Positions 1-8,360 of a stretch of DNA of 22,825 nt are shown here, one piece after another (position 1 is the stretch's first letter; each line of letters starts with the position of its first letter). The translations under genes and the position numbers were made by a program. This DNA is from JAWKTM01 sp041399085 (GTDB taxonomy: Bacteria > Planctomycetota > Planctomycetia > Pirellulales > Pirellulaceae), in contig JAWKTM010000095.1 in assembly GCA_041399085.1 (NCBI GenBank), positions 1 to 22,825 on the forward strand, written 5' to 3'. The notes beneath the pieces were generated by a model. That model saw nothing but the letters and a program-made list of their open reading frames with translations. It was not told where the DNA came from and did no database searches.

Positions 1-135
1 CGCAGGTCTCCCGACGAGCGCTCGGCGCAGGTCTCCCGACCTCGCCGAAATCGCCGACCGCAGGTCTCCCCGCGGCGCTGGGAGACCTGCGGTCAAGAAT
101 GTGCGGGGTCGGGAGACCCGCGCACAGCGCGTGGT
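1..135. repeat. Short dispersed repeat cluster with strong hairpin
   Basis: The motif CGCAGGTCTCCCGAC occurs directly at the window start (about 1-15) and again at about 26-40. A third copy at 56-70 is followed by its exact reverse complement at 80-94. This gives a perfect 15-bp stem (GACCGCAGGTCTCCC paired with GGGAGACCTGCGGTC) around a 9-nt loop. A related, less perfect inverted copy lies at about 100-124. No gene is visible here. The element looks like a REP/BIME-like intergenic repeat family; any transcription-termination role is inference. Confidence 0.7.
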
Positions 136-266
136 GCGGGTGGGTGGCACGCCCTGAGTCTTCGAAGGGCGTGGCTGAATCGCGAGCGAGATTGTCCGCA
201 CGTGGGCCCGTGCTCCAATCGTCCACGCCCACCGCTGCGCTATGGGCGTGCCACCCAAACTGTCAA

Positions 267-317
267 CAACGCCTTACAACCCGTCGCCAACGCCTTACAA
301 CCCGTCGCCAACGCCTT
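267..317. repeat. 21-bp tandem repeat, about 2.4 copies
   Basis: Two exact 21-bp units beginning CAACGCCTTAC lie at 267-287 and 288-308, followed by a partial third copy (309-317). It lies in the non-coding stretch downstream of bioB. The start of the following repeat element (about 330-358) adjoins it. Confidence 0.8.
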
Positions 318-329
318 GGTTCGGGGCAA

Positions 330-358
330 CTGGGGGCTTCGCTGCGCTCCGACCCCAG
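330..358 (-). terminator. Possible hairpin downstream of bioB
   Basis: Complementary 6-bp arms CTGGGG (330-335) and CCCCAG (353-358) enclose a 17-nt loop, about 37 bp beyond the bioB stop codon. There is no U-tract, so a terminator role is only possible. The hairpin may instead be a dispersed intergenic repeat. Confidence 0.3.
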
Positions 359-394
359 GCACACGGCTTGAGATTAAGACGCTCGCGGCCTCGG

Positions 395-1414
395 CTACGA
401 CTTCGTCGCCACGAAACCCATTTGCTCGACCATCCGATAATCGGCCTCGGGCGCTTGCCCTTTGGTTGTCAGATAGTCGCCCAGGAAGATCGAATTGGCG
501 GCGTACAGACCGAGCGGCTGCAAGCTGCCCAGATGCATCTCGCGGCCGCCTGCGATCCGGATCTCCCGCGACGGATTGGCGAAACGGAACATCGCCAACA
601 CCTTCAAACAGAATCGCGGATTCAACTGACTCGGGCCGGCCAACGGCGTGCCGTCGATCGGATTCAGAAAGTTCACCGGAATCGATTCGGCATTCAGGTC
701 GCGCAGCTCGAACGCCATTCGCACGATATCCTCGTCGGCTTCGCCCATGCCGATGATGCCGCCCGAACAGATCTCAATACCCGCGTCACGCACGTGCTTC
801 AACGTATCCAAGCGATCGCGATACGTGTGCGTCGAGCAAATCTGTTCGTAATGCTGCTCGCTGGTGTTCAAGTTGTGATTCACGCGATCGACGCCACACG
901 CCTTCAGCCGGTTGGCTTGGTCGGCGTCCAGCAGCCCGAGGCAGGCACAAATCTTCAAGTCGTACTGCTGTTTGATTTCCGGCACGATCGTTTCGACCGC
1001 CTGAATCTCCCGTTCGCTGGGCCCGCGAGCCGAAATCACGATGCAGTACGTCTTCGCGCCGCTTTCGTGAGCCACGCGGGCTCCGTCCATCAGCTTTTCG
1101 CGGCTCAGCAAGTTGTATTTCGGAATCTCCGCGTCGGAGACCTTCGATTGCGAACAGTACGAGCAATCCTCGGGGCAGAGGCCGCTCTTGGCGTTCATCA
1201 ACAGATAGAACTGCACCGTGTTCTGGAAATAGTGGCGTCGGATTTTATAGGCCGCCGCCATGACTTCGAGCAAATCGTCGTCCGGCGAGCGAAGGATGGC
1301 CACGGCTTCGTCCAGAGTAACCTGATGTCCGGCAAGCACGCGGTCGGCCAGTTCGGACCAATTCAAACAGCCGGCGTCGGTTGCGGGCTCGGCGAGAGTT
1401 GCGGTGGGCGGCAT
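395..1414 (-). CDS. bioB: Biotin synthase (radical SAM)
   Basis: Biotin synthase inserts sulfur into dethiobiotin as the last step of biotin synthesis, in the cytoplasm. Numbered from the ATG at 1414, the radical-SAM CxxxCxxC motif is C80, C84 and C87 (GLCPEDCSYCSQ). Ligands matching the family's [2Fe-2S] cluster are C124, C156 (in KICACLG), C216 (in EICSGG) and R286 (in EIRIAGGRE). The motifs YNHNLDTS-like HNLNTSEQHY, TYRDRLDT and AGANSIF-like AANSIFLGDYL also fit. At 339 residues its length is normal. A TTG 33 bp upstream (1447) would also open the frame, but the ATG at 1414 has a good GGAAGGA Shine-Dalgarno about 9 bp upstream and is preferred. No other biotin gene is adjacent, so bioB appears to stand alone. 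Confidence 0.97.
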   Translation of the reverse strand: MPPTATLAEPATDAGCLNWSELADRVLAGHQVTLDEAVAILRSPDDDLLEVMAAAYKIRRHYFQNTVQFYLLMNAKSGLCPEDCSYCSQSKVSDAEIPKYNLLSREKLMDGARVAHESGAKTYCIVISARGPSEREIQAVETIVPEIKQQYDLKICACLGLLDADQANRLKACGVDRVNHNLNTSEQHYEQICSTHTYRDRLDTLKHVRDAGIEICSGGIIGMGEADEDIVRMAFELRDLNAESIPVNFLNPIDGTPLAGPSQLNPRFCLKVLAMFRFANPSREIRIAGGREMHLGSLQPLGLYAANSIFLGDYLTTKGQAPEADYRMVEQMGFVATKS

Positions 1415-1504
1415 CGGCGCTGTTCCTTCCGTTGCGGGTAAAGACAATCGACCGGTCGATGATGATTGTTTCCCGGCCGATTGGCAATCGGGCCGCAGTG
1501 GCGG

Positions 1505-4500
1505 TTAGGACGTCGCCACCAGCGAGTCGCCGGTTAGCTCCGCCCGACGAGCGGCCCAGTCCTGAAACTGCTCGGCCCAGAGCGGGCGGCTGAAGTAATA
1601 CCCCTGAATCACGTCGCAACCGACTTCGAGCAGCAAATTCAACTGGTCGTCCGTCTCGACGCCCTCGGCCACGACCGTCAGGCCGCAACCTTTGCCCAGC
1701 GAAATGATCGACCGCACGATCGCCACGGCCGTCTCGTCGTCCGGCAAATCGCGGACGAACGAAGCGTCGATCTTCAGCGTGTCGATATTGAACGACTTGA
1801 GATAGCTGAGCGACGAGTGGCCGGTGCCGAAGTCGTCGATCGCCAATGAGATGCCCATGCCTCCCAAACGGTCGATGATCTTGACCGCTTGATCGACGTT
1901 GTCCATCACCGCGTTCTCGGTGATCTCCAGCTCCAACCAGTGCGGGTCGACGCCCGTCTCTTCCAGGATTCGCTCGACCCGTTCGATAAACCGCGGCTCG
2001 CGCATCTGATTCGGCGAGATGTTCACGGCCACGTGCGGCACCTCCAAACCTAGCTCGCGCCAATGTTTGGCCTGCTGGCAGGCGTTTCGCAGCACGCGGT
2101 TGCCGAGCGCGATAATCAAGCCGGTCTTTTCGGCCACCGGAACGAACTCGCCCGGCGAAACGTTCGTGCCGCACGGCTTCTGCCAACGAGCCAGAGCTTC
2201 GCAACCGGCGAGCTTGCCCGAGGCCGCCCAAACTTTCGGCTGATAAGCCAGCTTCAGTTCATCGCCACGCAACGCGCGACGCAGTTCGCCGTGCAATTGA
2301 TGACGCACCTCGACGCTGGTTCGCATCTCGGCCGAGAACAACCGAAGCTGATTCTTGCCCGCGTCCTTGGCCGCGTACATCGCCACGTCGGCGTTTCGCA
2401 GCAGCGTATCGACGTCTTGCGAATGGCTCGGGTAATGCGTGGCCCCGATGCTGACGCTCACGTACGCTTCGTTGTGATCCAGATGAATCGCCTTGCGAAT
2501 CTCGCAGTGAATCGTGTCGGCGATTTCGCTCACATGGCGATGCTCGGCGTCGGCGTTCGGCAACAGAATCGCGAACTCATCGCCGCCGAACCGAGCGACA
2601 AAGCTGCCCGGACCGGCACACTTTCGCAGCCGCCGAGCGACCTGCCGCAGCAGTTGATCGCCGGCCGCGTGCCCTTGCGAATCGTTGACGTGCTTGAAGT
2701 CATCCAGGTCCAGAAAGCAGATCGCGAACCCAGGGTCTTGATGCTGCGGGTCTTGAATCATCGCCCGCAACCGCTCGCGGAAGTAGCGTCGGTTGGGCAA
2801 CCCCGTGACGTTGTCGAACATCGCTCGCCGCCGCAGCCGCTTCTGCGACTTCACGATGTCCGTCACATCGGAAAACATCGCGATGATGTGGCTCGTCGCT
2901 TGGCCCGTTCGATCCGATGCGGGGCTGAACGACACCCAATAGGAACGCTGCTCGCTCTTGCGCATCAAACTGACTCGGCCCGCCCACGGTTGGCCGGCGC
3001 TCACGGCTTCGATCACTTCGGGAAAGTCGGCGAAGGACCAGTCCAGCACATGGTCGAGGCGGCGAACCAGCAGATTTTCGTCGCTGCCGCCAGCAATCTC
3101 CAAAAACACCGGGTTGGCTTCGACCACAAAACCTTGATCGTCCAGGATCGCGACACCCTCTTGCGCATTGTTGAACACCGTGGCCAACAACCGCAGACGT
3201 TCTTCATTGCGCCGCTCGTCGGTAATGTCGCGCGACGTCGACACCACGAACGCATCGCCCGTCACGGGATCGCGAAACAGCGAACGCTTGACGGCCATCA
3301 ACTGCGGCAAGCCCCGTTCGTCGAGCGACTGCTCCTCGGCGTCTTGAGGCAGACCGTCGTCGAATATCCGGTCGAGCGATTGTCGCAGCAAGTCGGCTTC
3401 GTGCGGCGGAGCGAAGTCGGCCGCCGTCCGCCGCAACGCTTCGTTACGCTGCACCTGATGAGCGTCGCAGAAGGCATCGTTCACCAACAGCAGCCGTTGG
3501 TTCTGCCCCTGCACGATCAATTGGTCGCGGACCGCATTGATCACGTTGTGCAAAAAGTCGCGGTTGCGTTGCAGCTCCTGCTCGAACCGCTTGCGCGAAG
3601 TGATGTCGCGCACGACGGCCAGCACATGCGTTTCGCCTCGCATCGGAAACGAAGTCAGCGTCACTTCGAACCACGCGTCGTCCCCTTTCGGACCAGGGCG
3701 ATACGATTCAAAACTCCACAATCCGTGACGCAGCGCGGCGTCATACGGATCGTGCGGCTTGCGTCGCCGACGTGTCGCCGGGCACTCGCCCAGCCCCATC
3801 ACGCCCGGCTTGTCGTTGGCCGAGGCGGCGGCGGGTGTGATTTCGGTGACAATGGTTTCCACCGGCGCGAACAGGCTGGGAAAGCTGCCGATCACTTTGT
3901 CGCGCGGCATCCCCAGCAGCTTGGCGACCTTGTCGTTGCAAGCGATGCACTCGCGGTTCTTGAGCACCAGAATCGCGTCGCTGGTTCGAGCGAAAATCAT
4001 GTCGGCCAGCGACTGCGTGTCGCGCGCCGATTCCTCGGCCATCCGTCGCGCTTCGGAAAGCTGCAGCTTCGTCTCTTCCAGCTCGTCGATGATCTCGACC
4101 GAACGGATGATCGCGTCGGCTTGAGCGTTCGCTAGTGCGTCGCTGCGATCGCGAGCCTCCACAAACTGACGCTCGGCGTCGCGCAGCATCTCTTGCAAAT
4201 CGCCCAACAACGACTCGGCGTTGTGCTCGAAGGCTTCGGGCGGCGCGTTCCCTGGATCATTAACGCTTGTTTCCGCGACCGTGTGGACGATTTCTCGCAA
4301 GGCGTCGATCCGATGTTGCAGCGGCAGAAACGGTTCGTCCGCCGGCGCGTCGATCCGCGCCGGCCCGCTGAGCTCCGCCGTCACGACGCTCGACGCTTCG
4401 TCCAGCGTCGACGCCGACTCCGACGCTCGCCGCTGTTCGACCGAATCTTCCATCGCCGTTGCCCCGCCCGACACTGCGTCTCTCCCGTTCGCCACAACGC

Positions 4501-4543
4501 GATCCGCGTTGCCGCCCCCGTTGCTTCTACTCGACTCACCCAT
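1505..4543 (-). CDS. Multi-PAS GGDEF-EAL cyclic-di-GMP signalling protein
   Basis: A predicted cytoplasmic sensor that makes and/or degrades cyclic-di-GMP. Order along about 1012 residues: a low-complexity start, a helical region with coiled-coil character (about 75-180), three PAS-like segments (about 180-315, 325-445, 450-565), GGDEF (about 575-740) and EAL (about 750-1000). The diguanylate cyclase active site is intact (ARFGGDEF, about 653). The inhibitory RxxD site upstream of it is absent (GPGS instead). The phosphodiesterase part keeps EALARW, NISPNQ, ELEITEN, IDDFGTG, LKID, EGVE and QGYYFSRPL, so both activities are possible. No transmembrane segment is apparent. The ATG at 4543 shares its A with the TGA of the upstream DsrE-like gene (TGATG), implying translational coupling; a TTG at 4546 is an alternative start. 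The signal sensed by the PAS domains is unknown. Confidence 0.95.
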   Translation of the reverse strand: MGESSRSNGGGNADRVVANGRDAVSGGATAMEDSVEQRRASESASTLDEASSVVTAELSGPARIDAPADEPFLPLQHRIDALREIVHTVAETSVNDPGNAPPEAFEHNAESLLGDLQEMLRDAERQFVEARDRSDALANAQADAIIRSVEIIDELEETKLQLSEARRMAEESARDTQSLADMIFARTSDAILVLKNRECIACNDKVAKLLGMPRDKVIGSFPSLFAPVETIVTEITPAAASANDKPGVMGLGECPATRRRRKPHDPYDAALRHGLWSFESYRPGPKGDDAWFEVTLTSFPMRGETHVLAVVRDITSRKRFEQELQRNRDFLHNVINAVRDQLIVQGQNQRLLLVNDAFCDAHQVQRNEALRRTAADFAPPHEADLLRQSLDRIFDDGLPQDAEEQSLDERGLPQLMAVKRSLFRDPVTGDAFVVSTSRDITDERRNEERLRLLATVFNNAQEGVAILDDQGFVVEANPVFLEIAGGSDENLLVRRLDHVLDWSFADFPEVIEAVSAGQPWAGRVSLMRKSEQRSYWVSFSPASDRTGQATSHIIAMFSDVTDIVKSQKRLRRRAMFDNVTGLPNRRYFRERLRAMIQDPQHQDPGFAICFLDLDDFKHVNDSQGHAAGDQLLRQVARRLRKCAGPGSFVARFGGDEFAILLPNADAEHRHVSEIADTIHCEIRKAIHLDHNEAYVSVSIGATHYPSHSQDVDTLLRNADVAMYAAKDAGKNQLRLFSAEMRTSVEVRHQLHGELRRALRGDELKLAYQPKVWAASGKLAGCEALARWQKPCGTNVSPGEFVPVAEKTGLIIALGNRVLRNACQQAKHWRELGLEVPHVAVNISPNQMREPRFIERVERILEETGVDPHWLELEITENAVMDNVDQAVKIIDRLGGMGISLAIDDFGTGHSSLSYLKSFNIDTLKIDASFVRDLPDDETAVAIVRSIISLGKGCGLTVVAEGVETDDQLNLLLEVGCDVIQGYYFSRPLWAEQFQDWAARRAELTGDSLVATS

Positions 4544-5121
4544 CAAAACATCAACGTGGTGTTAGCCGTCGCCACTTGGTCGACGAAACTGGCCACGCCG
4601 CACATTTCCATTTGCGGAAAGTCGATCAGCTCCTCGCGGCGAATGCCCATCAACTGCATGGACATGTCACAGACGCGGATCGTCACGCCCAGCTCGCCAG
4701 CCGTGTTCACCAGCTCGTCCAAGTCCGCGATGTTTTTGCGGCGCATCTCGCGAGTCATCAGCATCCGGCCGATGCCGCACATGTCCATTTGCGATAGCCG
4801 CGAACGCCGCAGTCCGTTGGGCAACATCCAGCCGAAACAGCGTTCGACCAGCGATTTGCGGCCGATCTGGCCGCGGCCGTTCCGCAGCGCGGCGGTGGCC
4901 CAGAAGGTGAAGAACATCGAGACTTCCAAACCGCAAGCCGCCGCGCCGTTGGCCACCACGAACGCGGCCAACAGCCGGTCGCGATCGCCGCTGAAGACCA
5001 GCAGATTCAAACGGTTCGGATCAGGCGCCTGGTCCGCTCGGCGTTCGAGCGCGGCCAGTCGTTGTTCAATCGCTTCCCAATCGGCGGACGAAGAGCGCGG
5101 TTCTTCCAGTTGTAGCGTCAC
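4543..5121 (-). CDS. DsrE/DsrF/DrsH-like (DrsE_2) family protein
   Basis: A 192-residue protein resembling the DrsE_2 group of the DsrE/DsrF sulfur-relay superfamily, whose members are thought to carry persulfide or act in sulfur/redox metabolism. A short coiled-coil-like start (about 13-33) precedes the fold, which includes LNLLVFSGDRDRLLAAF, the glycine/hydrophobic segment ACGLEVSMFFTFWATAAL and the family-typical CDMSMQLMGIRREELID. Cysteines are at about 63, 95, 115, 151 and 174. Two of them lie in a repeated motif, QMDMCGI (112-117) and QMEMCGV (170-175). The start is GTG with a GGGG-type Shine-Dalgarno 8 bp upstream. It is the first gene of a two-gene unit with the GGDEF-EAL protein, so it may feed a thiol or sulfur signal to it (inference). 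The family call is fairly firm; the biochemical role is not known. Confidence 0.85.
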   Translation of the reverse strand: MTLQLEEPRSSSADWEAIEQRLAALERRADQAPDPNRLNLLVFSGDRDRLLAAFVVANGAAACGLEVSMFFTFWATAALRNGRGQIGRKSLVERCFGWMLPNGLRRSRLSQMDMCGIGRMLMTREMRRKNIADLDELVNTAGELGVTIRVCDMSMQLMGIRREELIDFPQMEMCGVASFVDQVATANTTLMF

Positions 5122-5635
5122 GGTTACTGCCCCTAGGTCACGACGACCGGAGCAGCCGCATGCCAGAAATTCGGCACAACAGAATCGGAGCCCCGCGTCG
5201 CTATGGAAAACCTAGGTCGCGGTGTCGCGATCGCAACTCAGCGCCGTCCCGCGATCCCCGGCGGCGAAACACGCGGGCCCGAAGAATCGGCAAAATCGTA
5301 GAACTCGGAAATCCACGACCCCAACCACGCGAACCAGTCTCTCATACCAATTCGCAAATCTCATAACAACTACAAAGGGCCCAAACACCACAGGAAAAGA
5401 ACCATCAACAATCAACAATCAACAATCAACAATCGTCAATCGTCAATCGTCAATCGTCCCCCTCTTCCCGCCGTGCGCTCCGAATCTTTCATGGTGTTAA
5501 TTCGCCTTTCACGTACCACCATGCGGCCGACCGGCAATCACTGCGCGGCACCCGACTGCCTCGGTCTCTGACAAAGCCGGCGTGTCGTGCTAAACGCGTT
5601 CGCACGGCATTGCTTTCTACGCAATTGAAACCGGC
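5122..5635. other. Intergenic region, upstream of the DsrE unit
   Basis: About 510 bp without a convincing gene. It lies between the minus-strand DsrE-like gene start and the end of the large minus-strand DUF4139 gene, so it should carry the promoter of the DsrE/GGDEF-EAL unit; no clear promoter could be assigned. It contains the heptamer array at 5404-5459 and a weak inverted pair CATGGTG/CACCATG (5490-5496, 5517-5523). Confidence 0.6.
5404..5459. repeat. 8 x 7-bp tandem array, two unit types
   Basis: Eight contiguous heptamers: four copies of ATCAACA (5404-5431), then three of ATCGTCA and a terminal ATCGTCC (5432-5459). Units within each half are exact, except for the last base of the final unit. 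It is intergenic. Such arrays can change copy number by slippage. Confidence 0.95.
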
Positions 5636-8227
5636 CTACTTAAACGGGTTGCTCGTGTCAGGGACAGAGAATGGGGCTGTCGCGTTGGGAACGGCGCCGC
5701 GGGCGCCGAAAGGATCTGGGAACCCGGTGTTCGGGTAGAGTCCCGCTGCGGATTCCTTCTGCCGACGTGGGAACTGTTCGTCCAGCTTCGACTGTGTTTG
5801 CTGGATATCGCTACGGAGTTTGCGAATCCTTTCGCGCACCTGTTCTAACTGGGTCTCCTGCTCGGTGAGCTTGGCGACATAGCCGCGGTAGAGATCGGAA
5901 TCCCGATCCAGGCTGTCCATGTTTTGGCGGATTCGAGTCTGCTCGGCGACGACATCTTGCAACGTCTGTTCTTGCAACCGCTTTGTGGATTCATACGTTT
6001 CCAGCTCGCGGCGGATTTTGATGACGGCCTCGATCGCCTGCCGCGCTTCGTCCGTCACGCCCGGCAACGGCAGCAAGTCGGCCAGAACTTGATAGTTTGC
6101 CGACGCCAACTCTAAGACCTCGCCGATATTCTGTTGTTCCACAATCTCAAACGACGCCGTCTTTCCCGCCTCGACCTCGAATCGGAACAAGTCAAACGAC
6201 TCGGTCTGTTCCACGGGCTTCATGTCGGAATGCAATTGCCAGGGAAGTTGGGGCTTGGGGTGTTCGATGTGGATCGCCCGCGGCTTGTCGTCTCGGTTGG
6301 ATGCTCGATACGCGGTCTTGCGGTCGAAACGATAGGCGAGCTGGAGTTCACCGCGGTTGACCTTGATCTGCTCCAGCGACCGCGAAACGGGCTCGATCAA
6401 CGGCGCGATGCGAACCACGGCGTCCTTGGGATACGAGTCGGGCGAAGCGCCGAACACATAGGTCTCGGTCTCCGAGCGTTGTTCCACGATGTCGAATTCG
6501 ACGGTCTTTTCGGCGGGCAAGGTGACCTCAAACCGGTTGTGCGAATCGGTGGTTTCCCACGGTTTCGTATCCGGCCGCAAGCTCCAGGGTGACTCCGGCT
6601 TGGGATGTTCGATCACCAATTTGCGAGGCGTCTCGGACACGCTCGCCGCGCGGTACCGCTGAATCCGATCGGTCAGAAAATCGATGTAGACCGTCGAGCC
6701 GCGGCGGACGGTGATCGCCGTCATCTCTCGGGTGCCCGGCGTTTCCATCCGCTTCACGCGCACGTCGATATCGCGAGCGAAACTGAGCAACCGCTTGTCT
6801 CCCGCAGGGAAGAAATCGAAGCGAGCGTCGCCGGCATAGGCGCCTTGGTCGAACACCGTCACCGGTCCGCCCACCAATTGCAACTCGGTCGAATTCGTCA
6901 GCCGGACCGCCCGCATCGGATGTTCGCTGTTACTGGGCATCGTCAACAGGCTAATGACGTCGGCCTGGACAGATTCATCGACGATCGGCACCAGCGCGGA
7001 TTCGTGCGACGCGAGACTGACCGGTCGCTTGATCCGATATTGAAACTGCTGGGCGATTTCGGCCGACTCCGCTTGCGCGGGAACTTTGACATCTCCCGGA
7101 ACGATGGGAACCACGCTCGTGGCGAAAGGCCGGTTTCCATAGCCAGAGTTTCCGGCTCCGCCCATTGCCCCGCCAAAACCTCCGCCGCCATAACCTCCGA
7201 CCATTCCGCCGCCGCCGAACGCGCCACCAGCCATTCCGCCCATGCCTCCTCCGGCCCCTGGGCCAGCGGCCTGCGGGACATTGAGCCCGATTGCCGGCAC
7301 GGTGGCTCGCGAATCCAAATCGCCGAGCGCCGGACTGTGGACGCGCGAGGCGATCGACTCCGGCACGCTCGGCGCGATCCGCTGGCGATCGGCCAGCAGC
7401 GTGCGATACAAATCCATCTCGAACGTCACCGGCCGACCGCTGGCCAGGGTTAGCCCAATGTCCTGCCAAGCGTCGTCGGCCGAGTTTTCAATGATCGCCC
7501 AACCTTGCAGCAGCGCCGGTTCGCCGTCGTTCAGCACTAACCGATACGTGGTCTTCCACAGCGGCGTTTGCCGGATATAGCCAACGCGAACTTGCCGAGC
7601 CCCGTCGCCAACGAAACGGAAAGTGACCGGCTTCTTTTCGACTTTGCGATTCTCGGCCAAGAGACGCAGCGCGTCGCGGAACTGGCCGTTCAGCCGCTCG
7701 TCGGCAATACGAATCTCGTCGACCGCATCCAACGCCATGCTTCGCAGACCCGTTTCCGTCAACAGGCCGAGGTGCTCGCGAGCCACGGCCCCGGTGCCGC
7801 CGGCTTGGTATTTCAGCTCGACCGCGACGACGGTGCCTTCGAGCGGACCGTCTTTCGTGGCGACAACGACTCGTTCGCCGCGCATCTGATTGATGATTTC
7901 GCCCAGCGTCGGTTCGGTCGTTAGGTCTATCGACAACGCCTTCATCCGTTCAGACAGTGGATGTTGTGACGGGTAAACGACGGCCTCGACATGGCCGCCG
8001 CCCGCGTCCTGCACGACCATGCTTTTCAGCAGATCGTTAATGTCCCGCACGTCGAACCGCAGTTCCCGTTGCTCGGTTCCCTTAATTTCAACGGCGTGCT
8101 CGAAGTATCCGACTCCAACGTCGAACAACACGACCTTGGACAATGGCAGGTCTTGAGGCTCGGCACCGGGCGACGAAGCGGCGAGCCAACACGACAGGAC
8201 AGCGATGCAAACAACGACGTGACGCAT
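5636..8227 (-). CDS. Secreted DUF4139 domain protein with Gly-rich insert
   Basis: A large exported protein of 863 residues and unknown function. The ATG at 8227 is chosen because CAGGAGA lies 6 bp upstream and a clean signal peptide follows (MRHVVVCIAVLSCWLAASSPGAE). The middle holds DUF4139-type sequence: TPLWKTTYRLVL, then LLQGWAIIENSADDAWQDIGLTL and SGRPVTFEMDLY. This is followed by a glycine/alanine-rich low-complexity insert (about 322-365, GGMGG/GGGG blocks). The second half contains two related beta-rich segments, each with an IEHPKP motif (VIEHPKPESPW, HIEHPKPQLPW). A long coiled coil comes next (about 765-845, rich in E, Q, R and L), then a Pro/Asn/Phe-rich tail. It is transcribed divergently from the STN-like gene across a 133-bp gap. 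The role is probably at the cell envelope (inference). Confidence 0.85.
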   Translation of the reverse strand: MRHVVVCIAVLSCWLAASSPGAEPQDLPLSKVVLFDVGVGYFEHAVEIKGTEQRELRFDVRDINDLLKSMVVQDAGGGHVEAVVYPSQHPLSERMKALSIDLTTEPTLGEIINQMRGERVVVATKDGPLEGTVVAVELKYQAGGTGAVAREHLGLLTETGLRSMALDAVDEIRIADERLNGQFRDALRLLAENRKVEKKPVTFRFVGDGARQVRVGYIRQTPLWKTTYRLVLNDGEPALLQGWAIIENSADDAWQDIGLTLASGRPVTFEMDLYRTLLADRQRIAPSVPESIASRVHSPALGDLDSRATVPAIGLNVPQAAGPGAGGGMGGMAGGAFGGGGMVGGYGGGGFGGAMGGAGNSGYGNRPFATSVVPIVPGDVKVPAQAESAEIAQQFQYRIKRPVSLASHESALVPIVDESVQADVISLLTMPSNSEHPMRAVRLTNSTELQLVGGPVTVFDQGAYAGDARFDFFPAGDKRLLSFARDIDVRVKRMETPGTREMTAITVRRGSTVYIDFLTDRIQRYRAASVSETPRKLVIEHPKPESPWSLRPDTKPWETTDSHNRFEVTLPAEKTVEFDIVEQRSETETYVFGASPDSYPKDAVVRIAPLIEPVSRSLEQIKVNRGELQLAYRFDRKTAYRASNRDDKPRAIHIEHPKPQLPWQLHSDMKPVEQTESFDLFRFEVEAGKTASFEIVEQQNIGEVLELASANYQVLADLLPLPGVTDEARQAIEAVIKIRRELETYESTKRLQEQTLQDVVAEQTRIRQNMDSLDRDSDLYRGYVAKLTEQETQLEQVRERIRKLRSDIQQTQSKLDEQFPRRQKESAAGLYPNTGFPDPFGARGAVPNATAPFSVPDTSNPFK

Positions 8228-8360
8228 GGGAATCTCCTGAGCGAACGTCGCCAGGCCCCTGACTGGCAACGAGGTCCGGCCATCGCGATTGGCGGCAGCC
8301 AAAAATGCAGAGTAGCATGATTATGGTAATCAGGGGGCATATCGCTCAATAGGTAATTCT

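Noticed and set aside
242..1441. A 399-codon plus-strand open frame opposite bioB
   Set aside because: It is the antisense shadow of bioB in GC-rich DNA; the minus strand encodes an unmistakable biotin synthase with all cluster ligands.
2063..4135. A 690-codon plus-strand open frame opposite the GGDEF-EAL gene
   Set aside because: The opposite strand encodes all PAS, GGDEF and EAL motifs. The plus-strand translation is rich in H, R and Q without domain content, as expected of an antisense frame.
4193..5215. A 340-codon plus-strand frame across the DsrE-like gene
   Set aside because: It overlaps two well-supported minus-strand genes and has a Ser/Arg-rich antisense composition with no recognisable motif.
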